A DNA stretch of 64,000 nucleotides from Zygnema cylindricum (Eukaryota > Streptophyta > Zygnematophyceae > Zygnematales > Zygnemataceae), in NCBI GenBank assembly GCA_037447655.1, contig JBBHKE010000302.1, positions 60,001 to 124,000 on the forward strand, written 5' to 3'. This document shows, piece by piece, positions 10,129 to 19,225 of the stretch. The notes under the pieces were generated by a model that made no database searches, had not been told where the DNA came from, and saw only the letters and a program-made list of their open reading frames with translations. Position 1 is the first letter of the stretch; each line of letters opens with the position of its first letter. The translations under genes were made by a program, and so were the position numbers.

Positions 10129-11159
10129 TGTTGTTTTGAAAACTTAGTTTCGTGTGTACGCCATATTTTGTGCGCACGCGACGTTTCGTGGGTAAAGCAT
10201 TAATTAAATTTAATATGGAGGTTCGAATGGATTCACGGATTGGGGGAGCGAACGTACGGATAAACCTAAAGTGACGTAAGGGACTAATTGAATGGTGCCG
10301 ACATCCACATGCGCGTGTCACACATCAAATTGGACAACGCAGCTGCGCTTATTTTGGATAAGATCTGGCACGAGATAAACGTAGCTGCAATTATTTTAGA
10401 CATGATGCGGTACGGGACAACGCAGCTTCGGTTGGTATGAATCAAGTCCGCGGATGAGATTCATAGGAGGATCACAAGTGAATAAGCAAGTTGACATTAA
10501 TATGCGGATTATGCGGAGGTGTTGTTGTAAATATTCTATTCAACAAAGGTTTATCTTATTGCTAATTAGTTTATTAGGGGTGATTTATTCATTTTGACAT
10601 ACATCGAATTATTCGGGTATACTCACATTAATTGAGGTAGGTGGTAGATTACGTACGACTGGTATGCCTTCGTAAATTCATTAGTGAACTCTTTGAGTAT
10701 AACTTGTAGGTCTTAGATTATTTTAAGTATCACAGCTGAGTTAATCAAAAAAAATGGCAGACTGTTTTTGTGCAACGTTGACTTGTTGGTGTGATCACTC
10801 TCATTGATTATTTGATGTGAAACTTTGTGAAGATATTTTATGATATAAAAACTATATCTGTGTGTAGTTTGAGTTTGTTTTGTTATCTCTATATAATTAT
10901 GTGAGAAGTCTATCTGGTTAGTTTGAGTAGCTATCAACTGTTTTTGGGAAACTCTAGAGCTTATATCCTCTAGATTCCTTGGTGGATGTAGCTCTTACTT
11001 TGATAGTCTACAGTGTCTATAGTATACTGGATATTGGTGTAGTTTGAGGTGATTCAGTTTATTGTGGAGTAATCTATGCTGTCTGAAACACATATGTTTT
11101 TGAGGTAGTGTGTGGGTGTTTCCGTGAGTATCAATGGTTGAAATAGGCTATGGACAACA
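10129..11159 (+). repeat. 5' LTR of element C
   Basis: 1,031 bases, starting TGTTG and ending GGACAACA. It aligns with 13,485-14,469 plus 22,630-22,673. The gag start codon at 11,134 is 26 bases before the LTR end. Confidence 0.88.
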
Positions 11160-11860
11160 CGTTATGGGCCCACGCCCCATGGCTACCCATATTTGATGGA
11201 TCTTAATATCACTACTAGAATTGTCTGCTCGAGAGCTACTTGGAGATGATGGAGCTAATGGATGTGGTGGATGGTTCTTTAGTAGAAACATCAAATGGAA
11301 GGAAAAAGAAAAATCACGAGTGTCTAACGGTTATCAAGAACTCCTTGACTAAGAAATTGGTAATGTCATACCTAAGTTTTAAAAGTGCAGCTAAATTATG
11401 GAAGTGCTTAGAATGTACGTATGGTAAGACTTTTGTGTATCATTGGCTTAGTAGTGTTACCAAAATAGTTGAATACAATTATGTAGGAGGTAGTATAGAG
11501 AAACACTGTATTGACCTACAAGTATTATTTGTAGAAAATGATTTGGCAAGAGGAAACTTCAAAGATGCTCAACAAGCTCCCTTGTTAATGAGAAGCCTAC
11601 CTAAAGAATATATGAGTGCATTAGATCGATTTACTTTAATTGATAAAAAGGATTGGAGCTGAACTTTAGCAAGAAGATTTGTTCTTGATGAAGAGGCTAA
11701 TAGAAAGGTCTTATCAAGTAAGAGAAATATGAAAGAATCTAAGTCTCACTTTCAAAAAAGTAGAGTAATAGTGAGTTCGGAGATCGACCTAAAAATTATT
11801 TTTATTATAATGATTTAGGACATACCTTCAAGGTATGTCCATCCAATAAAAATGCATGTG
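11134..11860 (+). pseudogene. Element C gag (frameshifted)
   Basis: Copia Gag. ATG at 11,134 lies in the LTR and reads MVEIGYGQ, then HVMGPR across the primer site. One base of frame is lost near 11,190, before the expected PIFDGS motif, and two stops follow. The main Gag body is open at 11,240-11,662 (KLWKCLECTYGK, MRSLPKEYMSALDRF). The zinc knuckle near 11,800-11,850 reads YFYYNDLGHTFKVC, with both first Cys ligands replaced by Tyr. Gag from this copy would be defective. Confidence 0.7.
11161..11173 (+). other. Primer binding site of element C (half-tRNA iMet)
   Basis: GTTATGGGCCCAC, one base after the LTR end, is complementary to the anticodon arm of plant initiator tRNA-Met (GUGGGCCCAUAAC). 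Drosophila copia is known to prime from the 5' half of this tRNA in the same way. Confidence 0.8.
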
Positions 11861-12049
11861 TTTCATGAAATTTCAAAAATGGATGGGACAACAACCTGGT
11901 TCAACCCTTAACAAGAAGAGAATCAAGTGGTTTATGAAGAAGAGACAAGACAAGATCGATGAAAAAATGCATACAACTTTTGTTCACGAATTTATTTACT
12001 TACCTTCTATGTTGTTCGGAATGACGAGAAAGAAGTAACAAAAAAGGAT

Positions 12050-12682
12050 TTGGTTAATGTCAATATTCCATATGACATATTTGTGAGTGACACTAATTTA
12101 CTGATGGAAGAGGTAACTAAAGTAAGAGGAGTTGAAAGAAGTGAAGGGCACATAGAAGTGGAAAAGACTGGAAAAATTATTGTCACCGAAGATACTGTGG
12201 AGAAAGAAGAGAGTGAAAAAGACTCAGTTTTTGTGACTTTTTTTTGTGATAGATTAGTGTGTGAGAATGACTTACAAAGGGAAAAGATTCTTGAAGAAAG
12301 GGGAGTTAGAAAAGTAAATTTAAACTTGGCTGAAGAATATTCTTTAAATATAGAGAACACTAAACTGAAAACAGAACTTAGAGAAGATGATGAGAGAGAA
12401 AATGTAGAATTCACACAAGAAGGGGAATTAACATCAGAGACGAATAATACTGTGGATTTAAATGAACTCAGCAAAGAACTAGTAGAAATTGTTGAGAAAA
12501 GGAGGCTAAGAAAAGAAGTTTATGAGAGCAGAAAAAATCATAAAATTGGAGGAATATGGAAAATAAGAAAGAGTATTAGGAAGAGGAAAGAGCACCTAAA
12601 TAAAAAGGGAATCAACATGAAAACTTTCAAAATGCATACACTTAAGGGAAGTGACAAATCTACGGAAAAGACCAAACATTAG
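12050..12682 (+). CDS. Highly charged 210-aa ORF in element C
   Basis: Uninterrupted frame occupying the place where Pol would be expected. The first half is acidic (many Glu and Asp), the C-terminal 50 residues strongly basic (for example RKSIRKRKEHLNKK). I see no protease, integrase or RT motif and cannot assign a family. It could be a remnant of the Gag-Pol linker or a new ORF of a non-autonomous element. ATG 12,050 is simply the first Met; the frame may begin upstream. Confidence 0.4.
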   Translation: MVNVNIPYDIFVSDTNLLMEEVTKVRGVERSEGHIEVEKTGKIIVTEDTVEKEESEKDSVFVTFFCDRLVCENDLQREKILEERGVRKVNLNLAEEYSLNIENTKLKTELREDDERENVEFTQEGELTSETNNTVDLNELSKELVEIVEKRRLRKEVYESRKNHKIGGIWKIRKSIRKRKEHLNKKGINMKTFKMHTLKGSDKSTEKTKH

Positions 12683-13484
12683 TGAGGATATCAACATGTT
12701 ATAGAGTTAATGGGAAGACACACAATGACAGAAGTTTAAATTCTATGAGGAGACTAGAATGTAGTAAGAGAACGAGAAAAAGATAGAGATTAAGGAAGTC
12801 CAGCTGGAAAAGAAACCAACTCCAAAGGCGACCACACAAAGGACCGAAAAAATCATTTTTGAAGTGGAAAAATCGACATCTTTATAAAGTAAAAAAAAAT
12901 CATTGTTTAAACGGAAGATATATTGGAGTGGTTAGTATGGTGACTAAAAGTCTGACAAAATCTTAGTGTTACAAGTATATGAATGTTTAGTAGTGGAGGT
13001 TGTGAGAGGGAAATCTCGAACTTTGAATATTTTATAAGTCCTTGCTTTTGAATGTTCCTCCATTAGAGTAGAAGGATCTTCAGACGGAGTGAAGAACTAG
13101 ATTTAAAGATTTAGAGAAATGTTGAGTTTGAAAGCTTTAGTCCTTAATAGATGAGGTCGTGAAGGGAGTTTGTTCGATTTGGAATAATTTTTTGTAAAAG
13201 TCTTTGTAATACTTATCTTTAATAATGTGACAGTGGTAGCAGTACAAAAGAGTGTAAAGTGTGATTAGCGCAGCTGTGATGTTAGAGCAGCATAGCAACG
13301 CAGCTGGAGCAGTGGTGAATCAGAGGAACCAGTTCGCGTCGCAACGCAGCATGGCAACGCCGCGGAAGAAGTGGTGGCGTTTGAAAGAAAAAAAAGAGGT
13401 AGTTTGGAGGTACGAAAAGGTACAGTCACACTTGACACGCTACATAGTTTATTCTCGGTGCACGAAACTAAATTTTGGGGGGAG
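12683..13484 (+). other. Element C 3' interior and polypurine tract
   Basis: Noncoding interior with no Pol homology that I can see. A GCAGC-rich stretch (13,265-13,370) resembles motifs in the E3 LTRs. The polypurine tract AAATTTTGGGGGGAG ends at 13,484, directly before the 3' LTR. Confidence 0.55.
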
Positions 13485-14469
13485 TGTTTTTTTGAAAACT
13501 TAGTTTCGTGCGTAAGCCACATTTTGTGGGCACGCGATGTTTCGTGCGTAAAAAATTAATTGGATTTAATATGGAGGTTTAGTGGATTCACGGATTGGGG
13601 GAGCGAACGTAAGGATTAACCTAAATTAACGTAGGGGACTAATTAAATGGCTCCGACATCCATATGCGCGTGTTAGACATTGAACGGGACAACGCAATTG
13701 CGATTATTTTGGATATAATCTGGTAGGGGACAAACGCAGCTACGGTTATTTTGGACATGACTTGGTACAGGACAACGCAGCTGCGGTAGATATGAATCAA
13801 GTTGGCGGACGAGATTCATAAGAGGATCACAAGTGAAAAAGCAAGTTAATGCTTAGTATGCGGATTTTGCAGAGGTGTCGGTGTAAATATTTTATTAAAC
13901 AGAGGTTTGTTTTTTTGCTAATTAGTTTATTAGTGTAGATTTATTCATTCTCACGTAGATCGAATTATTCAGGAATACTCACATTATTTAAGGTAGGTGG
14001 TAGATTACGTACTGCTGGTTAGCCTCTATACGTTTAGTAGTGAACTCCTTGAGTATAACTTGTAGGACTTAGATTATTTTAAGTATGAAAGCTAAGTTAA
14101 TCAAAAAAATGGCAGACTATTTTTGTGCAACTTTGACCTGGTGGTGTGATCACTTTTATTGATGTTTTGATGTGAAACTATGTGAATATATTCGATGATC
14201 TAGAAACTACATAGGTGTGTAGTTTCAGTGTGTTCTGTTATCTCTATAGAATTATGTGGGAAGTCTACCTAATTAGTTTGAGAAGTTGTCATTTACTTTT
14301 GGGAAACTCTGGAGCTTATATCTTCTAGATTCCTAGCTGAATATAGTTGTATCTTTTGGAGTTGATAGTGTTTATGGTATACGGCATATTGTTGCAATTT
14401 GAGGTGATTTTGTTTATCCTGGTGTAATACATGTTGTCTGAAACATAGTTTTTTTTAGGTAGTCTGTGG
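13485..14469 (+). repeat. 3' LTR of element C, part 1 of 2
   Basis: Matches 10,129 onward. It stops at 14,469, where E3 inserted and duplicated TGTGG (14,465-14,469). The remaining 44 bases follow E3. Confidence 0.88.
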
Positions 14470-15507
14470 TGTTGATTTGAGGCAGCTGGTGCCACTGAAG
14501 AAGATGAAGAAGCACCGGCAGTTGCCATGATAATCAATTGTGCAAAGAGGAAACTCTCACGAAATCCCACAAACAACCAACTTCACAATGAAGCCCTAAA
14601 CAAACCAGACACACCCTAGGTCTGCAAATTTGCCACAATATAAAATATACACCAAAGAACCCACATGCAGAATTTCACAAAGTTATGCCAAAAGATCACA
14701 ATGATCTTATAATTCAAACACACCAAAAAAATTCTTCGCAGTTTTTCCTACACAACAATCCTACTTTTCTTAAAGTAATCTTAGTCCTATATATACAAGT
14801 GAGCCTACAGTTGATCACACCGTACTACAACTAGCGTGGTCAATTGGTACACTACTTCTTCATTAACAAAATCCCAGCGTCGAATGCACATAATTATTTA
14901 CACCAATCAGACAGCCGCTAAAAATGAAATAGTACGCGGTTAAAGTTCGTCCCCTGAAATGACGCTACAATCAATACTTCTCTTCAAAAATGACGGCAGA
15001 CTTCGTCCGCTTTCCACGTATTCTTTCATCACCGAAGATGAACCTCCACGTGCAACTTTGGTCCTCAAATGTAACTGTACCTTTCCTTCTAGAACAACCA
15101 AACTTGACTTTCTCACGGACCGACACGTGTGCCTGAAGTGCACCGAATCTGTGTACTCCTTTTCGAGTTACATACTCACTAAATCATGTCCCCGTCAATT
15201 TATCTTCACACAAACTGACTCATATTCAGAACACCTTTCTTGCGCAAACTGCTATAGCAACTATGACTCAGCTATAACTGCTATGACTGCTATGACTGCT
15301 ATGGCTGCTATGACTGCTATGACTGCTATGATCTGTCAGCGCAGTTGTGATATTAGAGCAGCGCAATTGCGATGTCAGATCAGAGCAACATAGCAGCACA
15401 GCAACAAGTGTAGAGTGCTCAAGGTTTCTAGATGCGATGTTAGACTTAGCGCAGCATGGTAACATAGCAGCAAGATATAGAGAGAACTCAAGGTTTCCAA
15501 AACAACA
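14470..15507 (-). repeat. 3' LTR of E3
   Basis: 1,038 bases. An internal ATG (14,526-14,528, minus strand) opens MATAGASSSSSVAPAASNQ, 59 bases before the LTR end. A 9-bp minisatellite (GCTATGACT, about seven units, 15,271-15,333) differs in copy number from the 5' LTR. Confidence 0.88.
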
Positions 15508-15521
15508 CTCCCCTAAACCTT
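15508..15521 (-). other. Polypurine tract of E3
   Basis: On the minus strand GGTTTAGGGGAG immediately precedes the 3' LTR start TGTTGTTTTGG, matching the position of the tract in elements A, C and E2. Confidence 0.75.
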
Positions 15522-15530
15522 TAGACTCTC

Positions 15531-16129
15531 TCAGCCACTGAGTCCACATTCCTCTCTACAGAACTTTAACTTAGGTGCAAGTAAAGACTTAGTCATCATA
15601 TTTGCTACCATCTTCTCATCCGGAAGATAACTCAGCTTTAAAATTTTGTTCATCACCTTCTCTTTTACAAAATGCAGCTTAATGTCAATGTGCATGCTTT
15701 TGAAGTGATGACTCGGGTTGGATGCAATCGCAATAGCTGCTTGGTTGTCACACCACACTATTTGAGGTCCGGTTTGCATAAAATGAAGTTCTTGGAGGAG
15801 CGACTTCACCCATAGTAACTCCTTGTCAGCTGAGCTTGCTGCCATATATTCAGCCTCCATTGTAGACTGAGCTGTTACCTTTTGAAGCTTGCTGCTCCAG
15901 CAGCATGTTCTAGTTCCAATCTTCAAAATGAATCCAGTGGTGGAACGGCGGCTTGGCATGTCTCCATAGCTAGCATCGCTCCATGTCTGAATTTTGACTT
16001 CATCTCCACCGAGAGCAAGTCTAAGATTCCGTGTTCCTGCAAGGTACCGAAGAACCCTCTTTGCGGCCTCCCAATCTGTTTTTCTTCGATTCTGCAAACT
16101 TCGACTCTAAGCGCCAACTGCTGCCGCAA
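15531..16129 (-). pseudogene. E3 RNase H and Pol C-terminus
   Basis: Nearly intact copia RNase H domain: WEAAKRVLRYLAGTRNL, QTWSDASYGD, QSTMEAEYMA and WCDNQAAIAIASNPSHH. It degrades the RNA template during reverse transcription. The frame joins the RT frame through a shift near 16,100. It ends about 20 bases before the polypurine tract, as expected for the Pol terminus. Confidence 0.85.
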
Positions 16130-17100
16130 TATCCGGCCTTGTGCAGTTCATGAAGTAAATTAGGCTACCAACAATCTGTCGGTATGGAATGGTGGCCATA
16201 AAATCTGCCTCCCCTGACTCCAAGGTATCGTCAAAAATGATTCCTCCATCGGTCTCCATGCCTTCCACTTTCTGCTTAAATTCCATGAGAGTGGCATTTC
16301 CGTTTGCCTCAGCCATGCCAAACTTTTCAAGCACATTTCCTATCGCTTCACGTTGCGTTAGATGGATTGTTCTCCTATCTCTATCCATTTCTACTTGAAT
16401 TCCAAGAATATACTTTGCCTCACTTAAGTCCTTCATCTGAAATCTTGAATTCAAGGCTGCCTTTATTTTGTTAATTTCATTTAATGACTTGCTTAACAAC
16501 AGCAAATCATCTACATATACCGCAATGTATAATCCCATCTTTCCCTTCCATAACATAGACTGAGTGATCTGAGCTACTCCTGACGAATCCTTGACTGGTA
16601 AGAAACTCATCTAGTTTTAGGTTCCACTGACGTGGAGCCTGCTTCAAACCATATAGGGATTTCAACAATTTACAGACCAGATTTTCTTTTCCAGTCGCTT
16701 TATACCTTTCAGGCTGCTTCATATAAATTACTTCCTCTAAATCTCCATGCAAGAAAGCTGTCTTAACATCCATTTGATGTAGTTCCATATTCTCAATGGT
16801 CGTTAAGGATAACAAAATTCTAACAGTTGGAAATCGGACAACCGGAGAGAAAGTCTCTTCATAGTCAATTCCCCTCCTTTTGACTCTAGCCTTTAGCAAC
16901 AAGCCTAGCCTTATATCTTTCAATAGAGTTATCTGGATTCAACTTTACTTTAAAAACCCACTTACAGCCGATGGCTTTTCGGTCTGGTGGAAGCTCCACA
17001 AGCTCCCAAGTTTGAGCCTCCATTATCGATCGCATTTCATGAATAGCCGCAGCGATCCATTGATCTTTTTCCGGAGCTGAAAAGGCTTCCTGTATTGTGA
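16107..17100 (-). pseudogene. E3 reverse transcriptase
   Basis: Copia RT in three overlapping frames. The N-part has CKWVFKVKLNPDNSIERYKA. The middle has FPTVRILLSL, MDVKTAFLHGD and YGLKQAPRQWNLKLDEF. The third contains the catalytic YVDD at 16,506-16,517 and the thumb. Two frameshifts, near 16,900 and between 16,507 and 16,610, break it. All catalytic residues that can be read are kept, consistent with recent decay. Confidence 0.85.
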
Positions 17101-17800
17101 CCGGTTCCATCATGATGGCAGATAATAGAGCAGTTTTGCAGCTTCGCAATTTCGCAGCGTCGCAGCTTTGCAGCTTCGCAGCGTCGCAGCTTCGCAGCGT
17201 CGCAGCTTTGCAGCTTCGCAGCATCGCAGCTTTGCAGTTTCGCAGCGTCGCAGTTTTCAGTCAGATCCACTGAACCGACAGAAAATAGCGCTGCTTCGCA
17301 GTTTTGCAGCCTGCTGCTTTGCCTTTCCCCCCCCAGAAAATCTGAGGTTGGAATTGTTGGATCCGTAGGTTGCCGCCGAGGAGGAGGTGGTGGAGGAGGA
17401 GGAGGATTCTCCACAAGGGGACCGGCCGGAGGGTCCAAAGTGGGACTAGAAGAAGCGAGAGGAACACTTTCAAAAATAACATATTCTTTGATTTTAGAAT
17501 CTTTTTCAAAATCTGTCATACTAAAAACATCTACCGATCTGCTCTCTTCTTTAACCTGAATATTTCTTGCAGTCTGAAGAGTATTCCTATCCTTATTAAA
17601 TACTCTATAGCCCACAGATACATCATCATAACCCATAAAAATTCTTGGAATCGATTTTGGACTAAGCTTAGAAATAGGGAGATTATCCAAAATAAAACTT
17701 TTACTCCCAAAAACTCGGAAGTGACTAACATTCGGTTTTCTTCCGGTCCACACTTCATATGGTGTTTTCCCTTTTAGTGCTCTAGTCTCAGTACCTGCTG
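17037..17800 (-). pseudogene. E3 integrase C-terminus and linker with minisatellite
   Basis: Reads from TRALKGKTPYEVWTGRKP (integrase C-terminal GKTPYE box) through the FRVFGSKSF and IFMGYDD motifs into a Pro-rich linker with ten consecutive Pro. The catalytic core upstream is missing. Between about 17,130 and 17,258 the linker contains a GCAGC-based minisatellite that encodes repeats of CDAAKLQS-type units. The element is lost beyond about 17,800. Confidence 0.8.
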
Positions 17801-17804
17801 TTTG

Positions 17805-18620
17805 TCAAGTTGGCCAATAGCAGTCAACTTTATCCTATTAGACTAGGACCAATGCTAATTTATATAGTATATGATAGATATATATATATATATATTTACT
17901 AAGGAGGGAACAAATTCATTTAACTGAAACTCTATACGGCATGCATAGATACAGTTTTATAAAGTACGAAGTACGATACTACTTTGAAACGGATACCGCG
18001 CATTTTGTTTCGATAGCGAAACAAATATCGCGCAAGTATTTATGACAGCTACGATTGAAAACCGGTTTTCATCGGACGACCGCGAAGAATGCCGAGATCG
18101 CGGGATAGGATTTTCGGCGGTTTGCGATCAATGCCACATTGATTGACACGTGGCACAACCACATTAGATTACGACATCTTAGGCGATTAGAATAACGAAT
18201 CCAAATATGACATGTGTCGACTTGTTGGCCATGTCGTATAATGGTTGTACAAAAATTACACCGACACCTGTACCTTTCTGTACGACACAATATTATGATT
18301 GGTGCCGTACTTTAGTAGATAGAGTTTTATAAAGAGATACGACTTAGAAAAATTTAATAGATAGGACCCTCTAACCTATAGAGCTTTTGTACAAAACATC
18401 AACTTTGACCCTCAATAACTTACTGCTCAAGGGAGCAAATTCACAGATTTTTTTTGCTATCGACTCAAGGGAGTCTTTCCTTCACACGGGTGAAGGTGGT
18501 CAGAATTTTTGTGTGCCAGGGTGGTATTTATTCTTGTTGAAACACAATGGGGTCAGGGTTATCCAAGAGCCTTCGTGTGAGCTGCCTACTCTGAGGACCT
18601 ATGGAGGTCTCAGAGTTGCA
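17805..18620 (+). repeat. LTR fragment D (related to LTR F and G)
   Basis: Plus-oriented LTR end. It has a CACGTG G-box (18,147-18,152), hairpins SL1 (GACTC-AAGG-GAGTC, 18,462-18,475) and SL2 (CCTTCAC-ACGG-GTGAAGG, 18,479-18,496), and the LTR-internal ATG at 18,601, 20 bases before the end GAGTTGCA. No primer site follows, so it is a solo LTR or a 3' LTR. The left boundary is uncertain and a short TA repeat lies near 17,880. Confidence 0.6.
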
Positions 18621-18957
18621 CTAGATAGCATAACATGTTGCAATATGTTCTTGAAAAAATTATGCTTTGGACAAATATCCATTCATAACGATATCACCTG
18701 AAATACCGACATAGTTGGCCACCTTGTATCGTTACTTAGAGTTAATGTTTTACTGTTTTGAATAACTTCTCTTCGTGCACACTTTTCTGATTCTGAATGT
18801 GCAATGGAATGGAAAAGATCTGAACCTTCCGATTCTCGGTCTCCAAAATGGAATTGGGCACGTGTGCACAGAGAAACGTTAACTGAAGTGACAAAGAAAA
18901 CTTTAACACCAATAGCGATATACCACGTACCGTACAATACACGCTTAATTTTAAATT
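18621..18957. other. Unique-looking DNA upstream of U2
   Basis: I see no gene or element here. It is the 5' flank of the U2 gene and has none of the repeat motifs of the surrounding LTRs. Confidence 0.4.
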
Positions 18958-18958
18958 T

Positions 18959-19004
18959 CTCCCACATTCGAAACATAAACCACCAATCCCCAACTACATA
19001 AATA
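18959..19004 (+). promoter_or_regulatory. U2 snRNA promoter: USE-like and TATA-like elements
   Basis: TCCCACATTCG (18,960-18,970) resembles the plant upstream sequence element RTCCCACATCG with one extra T. CATAAATA (18,997-19,004) sits about 24-31 bases before the RNA start, where snRNA TATA boxes lie. The gap between the two boxes (about 26 bases) is shorter than the spacing known for Pol II plant snRNA genes. Confidence 0.6.
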
Positions 19005-19027
19005 CCTTCAATGCACAATGAAATTTT

Positions 19028-19225
19028 ATACCTTTCTCGGCCTTTTGGCTAAGATCAAGTGTAGTATCTGTTCTTATCAGTTTAATATCTGATACGCGGT
19101 CGATTTAACCACACGATATTAGCCTTATTTTTCAGGGAGGAGGTGTGCAAAATCAGCTTGCTAACAGTCCCAATAGCGTCGCCTTGGTATTGCACTCCCT
19201 CCAAGGAAGACTCAACCCACCTGCA
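19028..19225 (+). ncRNA. U2: U2 spliceosomal snRNA
   Basis: U2 pairs with the intron branch site in the spliceosome. The first 66 nt match plant U2 closely, including the branch-recognition GTAGTA (19,061-19,066) and the following CTGTTCTTATCAGTTTAATATC. A Sm-type site ATTTTTCAG lies at about 19,127-19,135. Stem-loop IV keeps the TATTGCACTCC loop closed by CCTTGG/CCAAGG. Stem IIb is poorly paired compared with the usual GC-rich helix. Length (about 198 nt) is normal. The 3' end is estimated. It may be a functional variant or a decaying copy. Confidence 0.85.

Noticed and set aside
15271-15333. CRISPR-like array
   Set aside because: Short 9-bp tandem units without spacers in a plant LTR, that is, a minisatellite.
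14959-15393. 144-codon open frame in the E3 3' LTR, repeated at 22,094-22,510
   Set aside because: It lies on the strand opposite to the element within the LTR and is carried along by LTR duplication. It has no recognisable domain and ends in the minisatellite.
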